Positions 52,551 to 64,000 of a stretch of 64,000 nucleotides of DNA are shown here, piece after piece. Origin of the DNA: an uncultured Faecalibacterium sp. (GTDB lineage: Bacteria; Bacillota; Clostridia; Oscillospirales; Ruminococcaceae). The notes under the pieces are model-generated. The model did not search any database and was not told the origin of the DNA. It saw nothing but the letters and a program-made list of their open reading frames with translations. Position numbers and translations under genes: made by a program. The DNA is taken from NCBI GenBank assembly GCA_934524985.1, contig CAKSYT010000007.1, positions 15,661 through 79,660 on the forward strand. The letters run 5' to 3'. Each line of letters opens with the position of its first letter. The stretch's first letter is position 1.

Positions 52551-53633
52551 ATGCAGAAATTGTCGCAAACGGAAGAACTGGCCCGCAGCCTTGCCGCAAA
52601 GGCTCACCGTCACACCCTGACCCCGGAGCAGATCAGCCGCGCCATGGAGGAAACGGATTTCGATGTTGCTCAGCTGGATGAACTCTACGCTGCACTGGAG
52701 CAGCGGGGCGTCCATCTGGCAGAGGAGGAACCTGCCGAACTGCCTGTACTGGATGATGCCCAGATCGGCAGGCTGGAAAATGAGCTTTCCTCGGAGGGTG
52801 TGGCACTGGATGACCCGGTCAAGACCTATTTAAAGGAGATCGGCCGGGTGCCGCTGCTGACCGCGGGGCAGGAGATGGAGCTGGCAAAGGCTGCCCGGGC
52901 AGGGGATGCGGATGCGCGCCGCGCGTTGAGCGAGGCGAATCTGCGGCTGGTGGTGTCGGTGGCAAAGCGCTACGCCGGGCGGGGACTGCCTTTTCTGGAT
53001 CTCATTCAGGAAGGCAACCTCGGTCTGATGAAGGCGGCTGAAAAGTTTGAACCGGAGCGAGGGTTCAAGTTCTCCACCTATGCAACGTGGTGGATCCGTC
53101 AGTCCATCACCCGCGCCATTGCGGATCAGGGACGCACCATCCGTATCCCGGTGCATCTGGTGGAGAGTATCAACCGGGTCAAGAAAACGGCGGGCGACCT
53201 GCTGCACAAGAATGGGCGGGAGCCCACCGTGGAGGAGATCGCCGCCGTACTGGAACTGGAGCCGGACAAGGTGCGGGAGCTGCTGCAATTATCGCAGGAG
53301 CCCATCAGTCTGGAAACGCCGGTGGGGGAGGAAGAGGACGCCCATCTGGAGGACTTCATTCAGGACGAGGATGCCGGTGTCCCGGTGGATGAAGCCGGGC
53401 GTCAGCTGCTGCGGCGGGAGTTGCTGCATGTCCTTAAAAGCCTGACGCCCCGGGAGGAGCGGGTCATCACCCTGCGCTTTGGTCTGGAGGACGGCCGTGC
53501 CCGCACACTGGAAGAGCTGGGCAAGGAGTTCAACGTGACCCGGGAGCGGGTGCGGCAGATCGAAGCAAAGGCGCTGCGCAAGCTGCGCCACCCCAGCCGC
53601 GCAAAGCTGCTGCGGGATTATCTGGATGAGTGA
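52551..53633 (+). CDS. rpoD: Primary sigma factor RpoD/SigA
   Basis: A 360-residue housekeeping sigma-70. A short region 1.1-like start ([17 protein letters not shown]) is followed by [11 protein letters not shown] (1.2), the [20 protein letters not shown] and [10 protein letters not shown] core (2.1-2.2), [19 protein letters not shown] (2.3-2.4), region 3, and a C-terminal HTH ([28 protein letters not shown], 4.2). It is on the short side, mostly through a compact N-terminus. AAAAGGAGC precedes the ATG. Promoters across this window match its TTGACA/TATAAT preference. The rpoB gene follows about 480 bases later. Confidence 0.96.
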   Translation: MQKLSQTEELARSLAAKAHRHTLTPEQISRAMEETDFDVAQLDELYAALEQRGVHLAEEEPAELPVLDDAQIGRLENELSSEGVALDDPVKTYLKEIGRVPLLTAGQEMELAKAARAGDADARRALSEANLRLVVSVAKRYAGRGLPFLDLIQEGNLGLMKAAEKFEPERGFKFSTYATWWIRQSITRAIADQGRTIRIPVHLVESINRVKKTAGDLLHKNGREPTVEEIAAVLELEPDKVRELLQLSQEPISLETPVGEEEDAHLEDFIQDEDAGVPVDEAGRQLLRRELLHVLKSLTPREERVITLRFGLEDGRARTLEELGKEFNVTRERVRQIEAKALRKLRHPSRAKLLRDYLDE

Positions 53634-53884
53634 ACAACATATAATTAAAGGACGAGACTGCTGCACAGCATTTTGTGCGGCGGTCTCTTTTTTGCGGCAG
53701 GGAAACGCAAAAGTCACACTTCTGGGCGCAAGAGCAAAGATAGACAAATTGCACAAGGGCGTTATGAACAGGAACGTGCAAAATAAAAAAATCAAGTACT
53801 TGGCAAGCGAACGGCTACACGCTGCCGGGCGTGCGAAAACAAAACGAAAATTAAATTTATTTCGGCAAAAAACTGAAAAATGGC
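53634..53884. other. Intergenic region between rpoD and the rpoB promoter
   Basis: It contains the rpoD terminator (53654-53693) and otherwise AT-rich DNA leading to the rpoB promoter. An open frame of about 140 codons crosses it but spans terminator and promoter and has no ribosome site, so I do not call it. Confidence 0.6.
53654..53693 (+). terminator. Terminator of dgt-dnaG-rpoD
   Basis: A 14-bp stem GAGACTGCTGCACA/TGTGCGGCGGTCTC with T6, nearly the same arm and tail as the butyrate operon terminator at 47383-47422. Confidence 0.93.
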
Positions 53885-53913
53885 TTGACAACAGGGGTTT
53901 TCGGGTGTATACT
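53885..53913 (+). promoter_or_regulatory. Strong SigA promoter of rpoB-rpoC
   Basis: Consensus TTGACA (53885-53890), 17-base spacer, TATACT (53908-53913). The leader to rpoB is about 190 bases and could hold regulatory structure. Confidence 0.92.
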
Positions 53914-54108
53914 GCGTTAGTATCACATAATGGACTAGTGCGCCAAAAAAGGAACTGCGATGGCTGCCGCTTGAGGGGTCGACTCCAAAAGTTTGTGCAA
54001 AACGCCGGAACGTTCCACAGGACGCGGGTCGAATTATGTGTGTCTGCTCAAATTTGACCTGCGTATACGACATCCCGTAGAATATAAAAGTAAGGAGTGG
54101 TTGATTTT

Positions 54109-57100
54109 ATGATGAAAGTCAAGCCCGTAAAGCTCGGCAAAACCGAGCGCATGAGCTTCTCCCACATCGACGAAGTCATCAGTATGCCGAACCTGATCGA
54201 GGTGCAGAAGAACTCGTATCAGTGGTTCCTGGATGAAGGCCTGAAGGAGGTCTTCCACGATATCGGCACCATTGAGGACTACACCGGCAATCTGGCACTG
54301 AGCTTTGTGGACTTCCGGCTGGATAAGGAGCCGAAGTACAGCATCAAGGAGTGCAAGGAGCGCGACGTTACCTTTGCAGCCCCCCTGCGCGTCACCGCCC
54401 GTCTGCTGAACAAGGAGACCGGCGAGGTGAAGGATCAGGAAATCTTCATGGGTGACTTCCCCCTGATGACCGACGCAGGCACCTTTGTTATCAACGGCGC
54501 CGAGCGTGCGATCGTCAGCCAGCTGGTCCGCTCTCCCGGTGTGTTCTACGGCCATGCCAAGGATAAGGTCGGCAACGACCTGTACAGCGCCACCATGAAC
54601 CCCAACCGCGGTGCATGGCTGGAGTACGAGACCGATGCCGCCAACGTGTTCTATGTCCGTATCGATAAGAACCGTAAGCTGCCCGTCACCGTGCTGTGCC
54701 GTGCACTGGGTCTGTCCTCCAACGAGGATATCCTGAACTACTTCGGCGAGGACGAGCGCATTCTGGCCACGCTGGAAAAGGATACCACCAAGAACCGCGA
54801 GGAGGGCCTGCTGGAAGTTTACCGCAAGCTGCGCCCCGGCGAGCCTCCCACGGTGGAGTCCGCTACCAGCCAGATCGATATGCTGTTCTTCGATCCGCGC
54901 CGGTACGACCTGTCCCGCTTCGGCCGCTATAAGATGAATAAAAAGCTGTCTCTGGCACGCCGCATCATGAACCATGTGGCTGCAGAGAACGTGGTGGATC
55001 CCTTCACCGGCGAGATCCTTGTCGAGGCCGACAAGAAGATCGACCGCAAGCTGGCCGAGCAGATCGATGCAGCCGGCGTGGATCTGGTCGTGCTGAAGAT
55101 CGATGATCCCATGAAGGATCAGCCCCACAAGGTCAAGGTCATCACCAACGGCTGCGTGGACGCACAGGCCATCATCGACAACTACTACCCCGCATTCAAG
55201 GGCGTGGATGTCAAGGAGTGCGGCATCAACGAGCGCTGCTGCCTCAAGGAGCTGCGCAAGATCCTTGATAACGCCTCCAGCGCCGAGGAGGTCATGGAGA
55301 GCCTGAAGAAGGATCACGACCTGCTCATCGGCCGTACCGTCACCATCGACGATATCCTGTCCTCCATCAACTACCTGAACGGTCTGGGCTACGGCATCGG
55401 CACCACCGATGATATCGACCATCTGGGCAACCGCCGTATCCGCAGCGTGGGCGAACTGCTGCAGAACCAGTTCCGCATCGGCTTCTCCCGCATGGAGCGC
55501 GTCATCCGTGAGCGCATGACCCTGCAGAGCCAGGATCAGAGCGTCATCACTCCGCAGGCACTGATCAACATCCGTCCTGTGGTGGCAGCCATCAAGGAGT
55601 TCTTCGGCTCCTCTCCGCTGTCTCAGTTCATGGACCAGAATAACCCTCTGGCTGAGCTGACCCACAAGCGCCGTCTGTCTGCTCTGGGCCCCGGTGGTTT
55701 GAGCCGTGACCGCGCAGGCTTCGAAGTCCGCGACGTTCACTACAGCCACTACGGCCGTATGTGCCCCATTGAGACCCCTGAAGGCCCCAACATCGGTCTG
55801 ATCTCCTATCTGGCATCCTACGCCAAGATCAACGAGTACGGCTTCGTGGAGGCTCCCTACCGCAAGGTCAAGAAGGTCTACGACGAGAACAACAACCTCA
55901 TTGAGCAGGTCGTCACCGACGAGGTGGAGTATATGACCGCCGATGTGGAGGACGAGTACGTTGTGGCACAGGCTAACGAGCCGCTGGACGAAGGCAAGCA
56001 CTTCATCCGTCCCCGCGTGTCTGCCCGCCGCCGCGATGAGATCCTGGAAATCGACGCAGAGAAGGTCGATTACATGGACGTTTCTCCGCGAATGATGGTC
56101 TCTGTTGCTACCGCCTGCATCCCCTTCCTGGAGAACGATGACTGTAACCGTGCTCTGATGGGCTCTAACATGCAGCGTCAGGCAGTGCCTCTGATGGTCA
56201 CCCAGCAGCCCATTGTTGCTACCGGTATGGAGTACAAGGCTGCTACCGACTCCGGCACCGCTGTGCTGGCCAAGAGCAACGGCGTTGTGGAAAAGGCCGA
56301 TGCCGACCACATTGTGGTGCGCAACGAGCAGGGCGCACTGGAGGAGTACTCTCTGATCAAGTTTGCCCGCTCCAACGCAGGCACCTGCATCAACCAGCGC
56401 CCCATCGTGGAAGTGGGCGAGACCGTCACCGCCGGTCAGGTGCTGGCCGATGGCCCCGCAATGCGCAACGGCGAGATCTCTCTGGGTAAGAACGCCCTGA
56501 TCGGCTTCATGACCTGGGAGGGCTACAACTACGAGGACGCCGTTCTGCTGAACGAGAAGATCGTGCGCGAGGACGTGTACACCTCCATCCACATCGAGGA
56601 GTACGAGACCGAGAGCCGCGATACCAAGCTGGGACCCGAGGAGATCACCCGTGACATCCCCAACGTTTCTGAGGATGCCCTGAAGGATCTGGACGAGCGC
56701 GGCATCATCCGCATCGGCGCCGAGGTCAAGAGCGGCGACATTCTGGTCGGTAAGGTCACCCCGAAGGGCGAGACCGAGCTGACTGCCGAGGAGCGCCTGC
56801 TGCGCGCCATCTTCGGCGAGAAGGCCCGCGAGGTGCGCGACACCTCCCTGCGTGTGCCCCACGGCGCATACGGCATCATTGTGGATGTCAAGGTCTTTAC
56901 CCCGGAGAACAGCGATGAGCTGCAGCCCGGTGTGCGCGAGGTCGTCCGCTGCTATATCGCCCAGAAGCGTAAAATCAGCGTCGGCGATAAGATGGCAGGC
57001 CGTCACGGTAACAAGGGTGTCGTTTCCCGCATCCTGCCGCAGGAGGATATGCCCTACCTGCCCGATGGCACTCCGCTGGATATCGTGCTGAACCCGCTGG

Positions 57101-57972
57101 GCGTGCCTTCCCGTATGAACATCGGTCAGGTGCTGGAAGTCAACCTCGGCTACGCTGCCAAGGCCTGCGGTATCAAGGTCATGACCCCTGTCTTTGACTC
57201 TGCTCGTGAGAACGACATCGGCGATACCTTTGATACCGCCCGCGAGATGTGGCACGGCGAGAATGCTCCCGCATATCCCACCAAGCTCCCCAAGATCATG
57301 GGCGAGAAGGGCCACATCATCGACTTCTCCAAGATCGAGCTGGATCGTGACGGCAAGACCACCGTTTACGATGGCCGTACCGGTGAAAAGTTCGATAACC
57401 GCGTTACCGTTGGTTATATGTACTACCTCAAGCTGCATCACCTGGTCGATGATAAGATCCACGCCCGTTCCACCGGCCCCTACTCTCTGGTCACCCAGCA
57501 GCCTCTGGGCGGCAAGGCTCAGTTCGGCGGTCAGCGCTTCGGCGAGATGGAGGTCTGGGCACTGGAAGCTTACGGTGCCGCTTACACCCTGCAGGAGATC
57601 CTGACTGTCAAGTCCGATGACGTGGAGGGCCGTGTCAAGACCTACGAAGCCATCGTCAAGGGCGAGCCCATCCCGCAGCCCGGCATCCCCGAGTCCTTCC
57701 GCGTTATGCTGAAGGAACTGCAGTCTCTGGGTATGGACGTGATCGTGCAGGATAAGGACGGCAACGAGATCGACATGCGCCAGAACTTCGACGACGAAGA
57801 GACCGGCTTTGATATGCGTGATGTTGCCGGCACCGAGACTGTGGTGCAGGAGAGCGAGCTGACTGACTACAACATCAAGGACGCCGATGCAGGTTTCGAT
57901 GATCCTTCTGTGCTGGAGGACGATAACTCCGGTGCCGAGGCTCCGGCTGCTTCTGACGAAGTAGATTTCTGA
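54109..57972 (+). CDS. rpoB: RNA polymerase beta subunit
   Basis: A 1287-residue beta subunit. Typical segments include the fork/rifampicin region [33 protein letters not shown] (about 505-537), a [14 protein letters not shown] segment, [31 protein letters not shown], and the C-terminal [24 protein letters not shown]. The rifampicin-site residues (Q, D, H, S) are wild-type-like. An in-frame GTG at 54097 overlaps the AAGGAG site, so the ATG at 54109 is used. Highly biased codons. Unlike many bacteria, no rplJ/rplL gene precedes it here. Confidence 0.97.
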   Translation: MMKVKPVKLGKTERMSFSHIDEVISMPNLIEVQKNSYQWFLDEGLKEVFHDIGTIEDYTGNLALSFVDFRLDKEPKYSIKECKERDVTFAAPLRVTARLLNKETGEVKDQEIFMGDFPLMTDAGTFVINGAERAIVSQLVRSPGVFYGHAKDKVGNDLYSATMNPNRGAWLEYETDAANVFYVRIDKNRKLPVTVLCRALGLSSNEDILNYFGEDERILATLEKDTTKNREEGLLEVYRKLRPGEPPTVESATSQIDMLFFDPRRYDLSRFGRYKMNKKLSLARRIMNHVAAENVVDPFTGEILVEADKKIDRKLAEQIDAAGVDLVVLKIDDPMKDQPHKVKVITNGCVDAQAIIDNYYPAFKGVDVKECGINERCCLKELRKILDNASSAEEVMESLKKDHDLLIGRTVTIDDILSSINYLNGLGYGIGTTDDIDHLGNRRIRSVGELLQNQFRIGFSRMERVIRERMTLQSQDQSVITPQALINIRPVVAAIKEFFGSSPLSQFMDQNNPLAELTHKRRLSALGPGGLSRDRAGFEVRDVHYSHYGRMCPIETPEGPNIGLISYLASYAKINEYGFVEAPYRKVKKVYDENNNLIEQVVTDEVEYMTADVEDEYVVAQANEPLDEGKHFIRPRVSARRRDEILEIDAEKVDYMDVSPRMMVSVATACIPFLENDDCNRALMGSNMQRQAVPLMVTQQPIVATGMEYKAATDSGTAVLAKSNGVVEKADADHIVVRNEQGALEEYSLIKFARSNAGTCINQRPIVEVGETVTAGQVLADGPAMRNGEISLGKNALIGFMTWEGYNYEDAVLLNEKIVREDVYTSIHIEEYETESRDTKLGPEEITRDIPNVSEDALKDLDERGIIRIGAEVKSGDILVGKVTPKGETELTAEERLLRAIFGEKAREVRDTSLRVPHGAYGIIVDVKVFTPENSDELQPGVREVVRCYIAQKRKISVGDKMAGRHGNKGVVSRILPQEDMPYLPDGTPLDIVLNPLGVPSRMNIGQVLEVNLGYAAKACGIKVMTPVFDSARENDIGDTFDTAREMWHGENAPAYPTKLPKIMGEKGHIIDFSKIELDRDGKTTVYDGRTGEKFDNRVTVGYMYYLKLHHLVDDKIHARSTGPYSLVTQQPLGGKAQFGGQRFGEMEVWALEAYGAAYTLQEILTVKSDDVEGRVKTYEAIVKGEPIPQPGIPESFRVMLKELQSLGMDVIVQDKDGNEIDMRQNFDDEETGFDMRDVAGTETVVQESELTDYNIKDADAGFDDPSVLEDDNSGAEAPAASDEVDF

Positions 57973-58099
57973 TCTGGATACACAACACAGCCTTCCCCCT
58001 TGGCTGCGTGCTGCGGCAGGGGAGAAGCGCCTGTGATCCTACAACAGAAAAGCCGCCTGTATCATCGAAACAACTAGAGATTAAGAAAGGGTTCGTTTC

Positions 58100-61000
58100 A
58101 TGGAAAACAACGTTTTCGATTCCATTAAAATCGGCCTTGCCTCCCCGGAGCAGATCCGCGCTTGGAGCTACGGCGAGGTCAAAAAGCCCGAAACCATCAA
58201 CTACCGCACCCTGAAGCCGGAGCGTGACGGCCTGTACTGCGAGCGCATTTTTGGACCTACCAAGGACTGGGAGTGCCACTGCGGTAAGTACAAACGCATC
58301 CGTTACAAGGGTAAGGTGTGTGATCGCTGCGGCGTCGAGGTCACCAAGGCCAAGGTCCGCCGCGAGCGTATGGGCCACATCGAGCTGGCCGCTCCTGTGA
58401 GCCACATCTGGTACTTCAAGGGCATTCCCAGCCGCATCGGCCTGATGCTGGACATCAGCCCCCGCCTGCTGGAAAAGGTGCTGTACTTTGCAAGCTATAT
58501 CGTCACCGATCCCGGTCTGACCCCGCTGGATAAAAAGCAGCTGCTGACCGAGAAGGAATACCGCGAAATGTGCGATCGCTACGGCGACGAGTTCGAGGCT
58601 GCCATGGGCGCCGAGGCTGTCCAGACCCTGCTGAAGGAGATCGATCTGGATCAGCTGAGTGCTGAGCTGACCGCCGAGGTGGAGAAGTCCTCCGGCCAGA
58701 AGCGCGTGCGCATCCTCAAGCGTCTGGAAGTTGTCGAGGCCTTCCGCATCTCCGGCAACCGCCCCGAGTGGATGGTCATGGACGTGCTGCCCGTGCTGCC
58801 GCCTGACCTGCGCCCCATGGTCCAGCTGGACGGCGGCCGCTTTGCCACCTCCGACCTGAACGACCTGTACCGCCGCGTCATCAACCGCAACAACCGTCTG
58901 CGCCGTCTGCTGGAGCTGGGTGCTCCCGACATCATCGTGCGCAACGAGAAGCGTATGCTGCAGGAGGCTGTGGACAGCCTGATCGATAACGGCCGCCGCG
59001 GCCGTCCGGTCACCGGTCCCAACAACCGTGCACTGAAGAGCCTTTCCGATCTGCTGAAGGGCAAGCAGGGCCGCTTCCGTCAGAACCTGCTGGGCAAGCG
59101 TGTTGACTACTCCGGCCGTTCCGTTATCGTCGTCGGCCCCGAGCTGAAGATGGATCAGTGCGGTCTGCCCAAGGAGATGGCTCTGGAGCTGTTCAAGCCA
59201 TTTGTCATGAAGGATCTGGTGGAGAAGGGCATTGCCAACAACATCAAGTCCGCCCGTAAGATGGTCGAGCGCGCAAAGCCCGAAGTCTGGGACAGCCTCG
59301 AGACCGTCATCAAGGGTCACCCCGTGCTGCTGAACCGTGCACCTACCCTGCACCGTCTGGGCATTCAGGCCTTCAACCCCGTGCTGGTGGAAGGCCGTGC
59401 CGTCAAGCTGCACCCGCTGGCTTGTACCGCATTCAACGCCGACTTCGATGGCGACCAGATGGCAGTCCATCTGCCTCTGAGTGAGGATGCCTGCCGTGAG
59501 GCTAAGATGCTGATGCTGGCTTCCGGCAACCTGCTGAAGCCCTCTGACGGCGCACCTGTTACCGTGCCTACGCAGGATATGATCCTGGGCAGCTACTACC
59601 TGACCACCGTCCGCGAGAACGACGAGGGCGCAGGCAAGGTGTTCCGTGATGAGAACGAGGTTCTGATGGCTTACGCCGAGCACGTCATCACTCTGCACGC
59701 ACCCATCAAGGTGCGCCGCACCATGACCATTGACGGCGTGGAGCGCACCGGTCTGGTGGATGCCACCGCCGGCCGCATCATCTTCAACAATCCCATCCCC
59801 CAGAATCTGGGCTATGTGGATCGTACCGACCCCGAGCATTGGCTGGAGTACGAGGTCAGCTTCCGCGTGACCAAAAAGACCCTGCCCGAGATCATCTCCC
59901 GCTGCATGACCCGCAACGGCACCCGCAAGTGTGCTAAGATGCTGGATGCCATCAAGGCACAGGGCTACAAGTACTCCACCCTGTCCGCTATCTCCGTGGC
60001 TGTGTGCGATGCTGTGATCCCGCCCCAGAAGCAGGAGCTGATCGCCGAGGCCGATAAGGAGATCGCCAAGGTCGGCAAGCTGTTCAACCGTGGTCTGATC
60101 TCGGATAACGAGCGTTACAATAAGACCATTGATATCTGGCAGAAGACCACCGATAAGGTCTCTAAGGCTCTGGCAGACAACCTGCCCAAGGACAACGAGA
60201 TCTATATGATGGCAGACTCCGGTGCTCGTGGTTCTATGAACCAGATCAAGCAGCTGGCCGGTATGCGCGGCCTGCTGGCAAACACCGCCGGTCACACCAT
60301 CGAGATGCCCATTCGTGCTAACTACCGCGAAGGTCTGAACATTCTGGAATATTTCGTTTCTGCCCGTGGTGCTCGTAAGGGTCTGGCTGATACCGCTCTG
60401 CGTACCGCCGACTCCGGTTACCTGACCCGCCGCATGGTCGATGTTTCTCAGGACGTCATCGTCCGCGAGATCGACTGCGGCACCACCGATGGCCTGTGGG
60501 TCTCTGAGATCCACGAGGGCAAGGAGAAGATCGAGAGCTTCCGCGAGCGTCTGATCGGCCGTTTTGCCGTGGGCGATGTGGTCAACCCCATCACCGGCAA
60601 GGTCATCGTGCCCGAGGGCAAGATGATCGACCTGTACGATGCCAATGAGATCGAGGCAGCCGGTATCACCCGCCTGAAGATCCGCAGCCTGCTGACCTGC
60701 CGTGCAAAGACCGGCGTCTGCGCACGCTGCTACGGTTCTGATATGGCTAACGGCGAGCCGGTCCGTCTGGGCGAGTCTGTCGGTGTTATCGCCGCAGAGT
60801 CCATCGGCGAGCCCGGTACTCAGCTGACCATGCGTACCTTCCATACCGGCGGTATCGCATCTGCCGAGGATATTACACAGGGTCTGCCCCGTGTTGAGGA
60901 GCTGTTCGAGAGCCGCCGTCCCAAGAGCATGGCCATCATGAGCGAGATCTCCGGTGTGGTCTCTCAGGACGACACCAAGAAGAACGTGGTCATCAAGGTC

Positions 61001-61672
61001 ACCGGCAAGGACGAGAACGGCGCAGAGGAAGTCAAGAGCTACTCCATCCCGTTCACTCAGCATTCCCGCGTGATGCCCGGCGACCGTGTGGAGAAGGGCG
61101 ACATCATCACCCGCGAGGGCGTGCTGTACCCGCAGGATATTCTGGCCATCAAGGGTCTGGAGGACGTGCAGAACTACCTGATCAACGAGGTCCAGAAGGT
61201 CTACCGCCTGCAGGGCGTTGAGATCAACGATAAGCATATCGAGGTCATCGTCCGTCAGATGTGCCGCAAGGTGCGCGTGACCGACTCCGGCTCCTCCAAC
61301 CTGATCGGCGGTGCTCTGGCAAGCCGTCTGGAGGTGGAGAACATCAATGCTGATCTGCAGAAGCGCATTGATGCAGGTGAAGAGGGCCTGAAGCTGGTGG
61401 AGTACCAGCAGGTGCTGCTGGGCATCACCAAGGCTGCTCTGGCTAACGACTCCTTCCTGTCTGCCGCATCCTTCCAGGAGACCACCCGCGTGCTGACCGA
61501 AGCTGCCATCAAGGGCAAGGTCGATCCGCTGTCCGGTCTGAAGGAGAACGTTATCATCGGTAAGCTGATCCCCGCCGGTACCGGTCTGCCGGAGGTGCGT
61601 GAGGATCTGAAGAACCGTGAGGCTGAGCGCGACGCCGAGGTCGCAGCCGAACTGGCTGCCGCCGCACAGTAA
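58100..61672 (+). CDS. rpoC: RNA polymerase beta' subunit
   Basis: A 1190-residue beta' subunit starting 127 bases after rpoB. The N-terminal zinc site shows [19 protein letters not shown] (about 54-72), the catalytic Mg motif [12 protein letters not shown] near 449, the trigger-loop/bridge-helix region, a second zinc cluster [13 protein letters not shown] (about 867-880), and [16 protein letters not shown] near 903. Full length for Firmicutes. AGAAAGGG precedes the ATG. A terminator follows at 61711-61745. Confidence 0.97.
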   Translation: MENNVFDSIKIGLASPEQIRAWSYGEVKKPETINYRTLKPERDGLYCERIFGPTKDWECHCGKYKRIRYKGKVCDRCGVEVTKAKVRRERMGHIELAAPVSHIWYFKGIPSRIGLMLDISPRLLEKVLYFASYIVTDPGLTPLDKKQLLTEKEYREMCDRYGDEFEAAMGAEAVQTLLKEIDLDQLSAELTAEVEKSSGQKRVRILKRLEVVEAFRISGNRPEWMVMDVLPVLPPDLRPMVQLDGGRFATSDLNDLYRRVINRNNRLRRLLELGAPDIIVRNEKRMLQEAVDSLIDNGRRGRPVTGPNNRALKSLSDLLKGKQGRFRQNLLGKRVDYSGRSVIVVGPELKMDQCGLPKEMALELFKPFVMKDLVEKGIANNIKSARKMVERAKPEVWDSLETVIKGHPVLLNRAPTLHRLGIQAFNPVLVEGRAVKLHPLACTAFNADFDGDQMAVHLPLSEDACREAKMLMLASGNLLKPSDGAPVTVPTQDMILGSYYLTTVRENDEGAGKVFRDENEVLMAYAEHVITLHAPIKVRRTMTIDGVERTGLVDATAGRIIFNNPIPQNLGYVDRTDPEHWLEYEVSFRVTKKTLPEIISRCMTRNGTRKCAKMLDAIKAQGYKYSTLSAISVAVCDAVIPPQKQELIAEADKEIAKVGKLFNRGLISDNERYNKTIDIWQKTTDKVSKALADNLPKDNEIYMMADSGARGSMNQIKQLAGMRGLLANTAGHTIEMPIRANYREGLNILEYFVSARGARKGLADTALRTADSGYLTRRMVDVSQDVIVREIDCGTTDGLWVSEIHEGKEKIESFRERLIGRFAVGDVVNPITGKVIVPEGKMIDLYDANEIEAAGITRLKIRSLLTCRAKTGVCARCYGSDMANGEPVRLGESVGVIAAESIGEPGTQLTMRTFHTGGIASAEDITQGLPRVEELFESRRPKSMAIMSEISGVVSQDDTKKNVVIKVTGKDENGAEEVKSYSIPFTQHSRVMPGDRVEKGDIITREGVLYPQDILAIKGLEDVQNYLINEVQKVYRLQGVEINDKHIEVIVRQMCRKVRVTDSGSSNLIGGALASRLEVENINADLQKRIDAGEEGLKLVEYQQVLLGITKAALANDSFLSAASFQETTRVLTEAAIKGKVDPLSGLKENVIIGKLIPAGTGLPEVREDLKNREAERDAEVAAELAAAAQ

Positions 61673-61710
61673 GCGCAGCATCCGTCAGGATCTGATCCGT
61701 TAAACAAAAC

Positions 61711-61745
61711 CGCTCCGTGGGCGAAAGCCTGCGGGGCGTTTTTTT
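61711..61745 (+). terminator. Terminator of rpoB-rpoC
   Basis: CGCTCCGTGGGC/GCCTGCGGGGCG stem with GAAA loop and T7 tail. Confidence 0.93.
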
Positions 61746-61850
61746 GTGTGTCAAGAGCGGCGCAGCAGGGGAGGGAAAAGGCACTTTTTCTGCCCAAAAC
61801 TGCCCAAAAGAAAAAATCTGGAATAAATACAAAAAAATTTGCAAAAACTG

Positions 61851-61879
61851 TTGACATCCGGCTGCAAAGCGGGTATTAT
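61851..61879 (+). promoter_or_regulatory. SigA promoter of rpsL-rpsG-fusA
   Basis: Consensus TTGACA (61851-61856), 17-base spacer, TATTAT (61874-61879), about 82 bases before the rpsL ATG. Confidence 0.92.
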
Positions 61880-61967
61880 ATAACTGTTGCGCGTCCCTCA
61901 TGGGGATAGTGCGGCAAAAAAGTCGGAAAATGCTTCCGATGTTCATCATTAAGAAAGGAGAAACAAA

Positions 61968-62396
61968 ATGCCTACTTTTAACCAGCTTGTACGCAAAGGC
62001 CGTGAGGTCCTGACTACCAAGAGCACCGCTCCCGCTCTGCAGAAGACTTATAACTCTCAGAAGAAGCAGTACTCTGATCTGAGCAGCCCCCAGAAGCGTG
62101 GTGTCTGCACTGCAGTTCGTACCATGACCCCCAAGAAGCCTAACTCTGCTCTGCGTAAGGTTGCTCGTGTCCGCCTCACGAATGGTATCGAGGTCACCTC
62201 TTACATTCCCGGTATCGGCCATAACCTGCAGGAGCACTCCGTCGTGCTGATCCGTGGCGGCCGTGTTAAGGACCTGCCCGGTGTGCGTTACCACATCATC
62301 CGTGGTACCCTGGATACTCAGGGTGTGGCAGGCCGTAATCAGGCCCGCTCCAAGTACGGCGCAAAGCGTCCTAAGGCCGGTGCTGCAAAGAAGTAA
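61968..62396 (+). CDS. rpsL: 30S ribosomal protein S12
   Basis: A 142-residue S12 protein lining the decoding centre. Conserved [17 protein letters not shown] (about 50) and [14 protein letters not shown] (about 98-111) are intact; the Lys residues where streptomycin-resistance mutations occur are unchanged. AGAAAGGAG precedes the ATG. First gene of a streptomycin-type operon rpsL-rpsG-fusA. Confidence 0.97.
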   Translation: MPTFNQLVRKGREVLTTKSTAPALQKTYNSQKKQYSDLSSPQKRGVCTAVRTMTPKKPNSALRKVARVRLTNGIEVTSYIPGIGHNLQEHSVVLIRGGRVKDLPGVRYHIIRGTLDTQGVAGRNQARSKYGAKRPKAGAAKK

Positions 62397-62555
62397 TTGA
62401 GGACAACCGCCATAAACGGCTTTCCTTTATATAAATAACAAGTCCGCTTAAAAGCGGAGGGTAACGGTTTATGTAAGGTCAGCTCTTTGTGACACAACGG
62501 GAGTTTTATTACTTTCGAGTACCGATGATATCATTCTGTGAAGGAGGGAAGAAAG
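62397..62555 (+). other. rpsL-rpsG intercistronic region
   Basis: A 159-base gap with small hairpins (CCGCTT-AAAA-GCGG near 62443-62458; GCC/GGC near 62410). In E. coli the S7 protein represses translation at the equivalent place; whether these hairpins do that is not known. Confidence 0.45.
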
Positions 62556-63026
62556 ATGCCTAGAAGAGGTAACATTGCTAAGCGCGATGTCTTAGCTGAT
62601 CCTATTTACAATTCCAAGATGGTCACCCGCCTGGTCAACAGCGTCATGCTGGATGGCAAGAAGGGCGTCGCTCAGAAGATCGTTTACGAAGCTTTCTCCA
62701 TGATTCAGGAAAAGACCGGCAACGATCCTCTGGAGACTTTCGAGAAGGCGATGGAGAACATCATGCCCAGCCTCGAGTGCAAGACCCGCCGTGTTGGTGG
62801 CGCTAACTACCAGGTTCCCCTGGAGGTCAGCCCCGCTCGCCGCGAGACTCTGGGTCTGCGCTGGCTGACTGCCTACAGCCGCAGCCGTGGTGAGAAGACC
62901 ATGGCACAGCGTCTGGCTGCTGAGATCATGGATGCTGCCAACAACACTGGTAACGCCGTGAAGAAGCGTGAGGACACTCACAAGATGGCAGAAGCTAACA
63001 AGGCTTTCGCACATTTCCGTTATTGA
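62556..63026 (+). CDS. rpsG: 30S ribosomal protein S7
   Basis: A 156-residue S7 protein that starts assembly of the 30S head. It begins [16 protein letters not shown] and shows [14 protein letters not shown] near 29 and the [14 protein letters not shown] region near 77-90. AGGAGGGA precedes the ATG at 62556; an upstream in-frame codon at 62538 overlaps this site. Confidence 0.97.
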   Translation: MPRRGNIAKRDVLADPIYNSKMVTRLVNSVMLDGKKGVAQKIVYEAFSMIQEKTGNDPLETFEKAMENIMPSLECKTRRVGGANYQVPLEVSPARRETLGLRWLTAYSRSRGEKTMAQRLAAEIMDAANNTGNAVKKREDTHKMAEANKAFAHFRY

Positions 63027-63050
63027 TCTGTTCTGTAGGAGGTTAATTTC

Positions 63051-64000
63051 ATGGCTACACCCAGAGAAGTTTCTCTTCAGATGACGAGAAATATCGGCAT
63101 TATGGCCCATATCGATGCTGGTAAGACTACGACTACCGAGCGTATTCTGTACTACACCGGCATCAACCACAAGATCGGCGAAGTTCATGATGGCGGCGCT
63201 ACCATGGACTGGATGGTTCAGGAGCAGGAGCGTGGTATCACCATTACTTCTGCTGCTACCACCTGCTACTGGAGCCACTCTGAGACCCAGAAGGATCCGG
63301 TCGCATTCAAGAAGAACCGTCACCGCATCAACATCATCGACACCCCGGGCCACGTGGACTTCACTGTTGAGGTTCAGCGTTCTCTGCGCGTGCTGGACGG
63401 TTCTGTGACCGTTCTGGCTGCTAAGGGCGGTGTCGAGCCCCAGTCTGAGACCGTTTGGCGTCAGGCTGACGAGTACAAGGTTCCCCGTATGGTCTACGTC
63501 AACAAGATGGATACCATGGGTGCCGACTTCTTCCGCTGCATCAAGATGCTGCATGATCGTCTGCACGCTAACGGCGTAGCGATCCAGCTGCCTATCGGTC
63601 AGGAGGATACCTTCCGTGGTATCGTTGACCTGGTTGATATGAACGCTGAGGTCTACTACGACGACATGGGCAACGACATGCGCACCGAGCCTATCCCCGA
63701 GGATATGGTCGAGCAGGCTGAAGAGTACCGTAACATTCTGGTCGAGGCTGTTGCCGAGAACGACGAAGAGCTGATGGAGAAGTACCTCGAGGGTGAGGAG
63801 ATCACCCGTGAGGAACTGAAGGCTGCTATCCGCAAGGAGACCATTGCAAATACTCTGGTTCCCGTTGTCTGTGGTTCTTCCTATAAGAACCGCGGCGTGC
63901 AGAAGCTGCTGGACGCTATCGTTGACTATATGCCCGCACCTACCGATGTCGAGGACATCAAGGGTGTGAATCCTGAGACCGAAGAGCAGGAGACCCGTCC
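63051..64000 (+). CDS. fusA: Elongation factor G (partial, C-terminus off the window)
   Basis: The first 316 residues of translocation GTPase EF-G. G motifs are visible: [10 protein letters not shown] (G1, about 20), RGITITSAA (G2/switch I, about 60), DTPGHVDF (G3, about 97) and NKMD (G4, about 151). It starts 24 bases after rpsG with GTAGGAGG upstream. The reading frame is open at base 64000. Confidence 0.96.
   Translation, partial: MATPREVSLQMTRNIGIMAHIDAGKTTTTERILYYTGINHKIGEVHDGGATMDWMVQEQERGITITSAATTCYWSHSETQKDPVAFKKNRHRINIIDTPGHVDFTVEVQRSLRVLDGSVTVLAAKGGVEPQSETVWRQADEYKVPRMVYVNKMDTMGADFFRCIKMLHDRLHANGVAIQLPIGQEDTFRGIVDLVDMNAEVYYDDMGNDMRTEPIPEDMVEQAEEYRNILVEAVAENDEELMEKYLEGEEITREELKAAIRKETIANTLVPVVCGSSYKNRGVQKLLDAIVDYMPAPTDVEDIKGVNPETEEQETR

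Noticed and set aside
53626..54057. 143-codon frame between rpoD and rpoB
   Set aside because: It spans the rpoD terminator and the consensus rpoB promoter and lacks a ribosome site.
54034..61681. Very long open frames antisense to rpoB and rpoC (over 1100 codons each)
   Set aside because: They mirror genes with strongly biased codons, have no ribosome sites or promoters, and read as low-complexity Leu/His/Val/Gln/Asp-rich sequence.

Overview
The window looks like chromosomal DNA of a Faecalibacterium prausnitzii-like gut Firmicute (Oscillospirales). The coding DNA is GC-rich, SigA-type promoters are TTGnnn-17-TATAAT-like, and a complete butyrate pathway (thl-crt-hbd-bcd-etfB-etfA) sits beside butyryl-CoA:acetate CoA-transferase, the terminal enzyme typical of these acetate-consuming butyrate producers. 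No prophage, insertion sequence, CRISPR array or rRNA is present. Both ends are cut: a FecCD-type permease runs off the left edge and fusA off the right.

Layout. 1-4.5 kb (minus): a cobalamin riboswitch with its own terminator controls a lipoprotein CbiK-type chelatase, a two-domain lipoprotein resembling metal/heme-uptake partners, a substrate-binding lipoprotein and a FecCD permease. 4.5-6.9 kb: two-gene ABC exporter. 7-14.3 kb (minus): cutC, galK-galT, an XpaC-family membrane protein and htpG, whose promoter carries an exact CIRCE operator. 14.5-22.9 kb: C_GCAxxG_C_C protein, alpha/beta hydrolase, an unknown small protein, HD-domain protein, GNAT (minus), two tandem secreted alpha/beta hydrolases, a transglutaminase-like protein and rmuC. 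23-25 kb: a flavodiiron protein, then about 700 bp of non-coding DNA with three apparent promoter-driven small RNA units on the minus strand, then tRNA-Gly(CCC). 25-31 kb: peptide-binding lipoprotein, murD plus GNAT, a methionine-gamma-lyase-like PLP protein, mgsA. 31-38.6 kb: proC-proB-proA (minus), TetR and radical SAM genes, an AT-rich GNAT gene, an AI-2E family transporter. 38.6-47.4 kb: but (minus), coaD, and the butyrate operon. 47.9-64 kb: a secreted double-CAP protein, a YigZ-family protein, dgt-dnaG-rpoD, then rpoB-rpoC and rpsL-rpsG-fusA.

How it fits together: acetyl-CoA is condensed by Thl, reduced by Hbd, dehydrated by Crt and reduced by the Bcd/EtfAB complex; But then exchanges CoA with acetate to release butyrate. 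CoaD (CoA synthesis) lies between But and Thl. The right third is the core information-processing region, with sigma factor, RNA polymerase beta/beta' and ribosomal genes side by side. The most unusual signals are the three intergenic RNA units at 24.26-24.81 kb (each with a TTGC[TC]T-17 bp-TATACT/TATGAT promoter; two related three-way-junction RNAs ending in T-runs and one tandem array of about 67-nt repeats with covarying UNCG-like hairpins), and the riboswitch-controlled lipoprotein chelatase locus.
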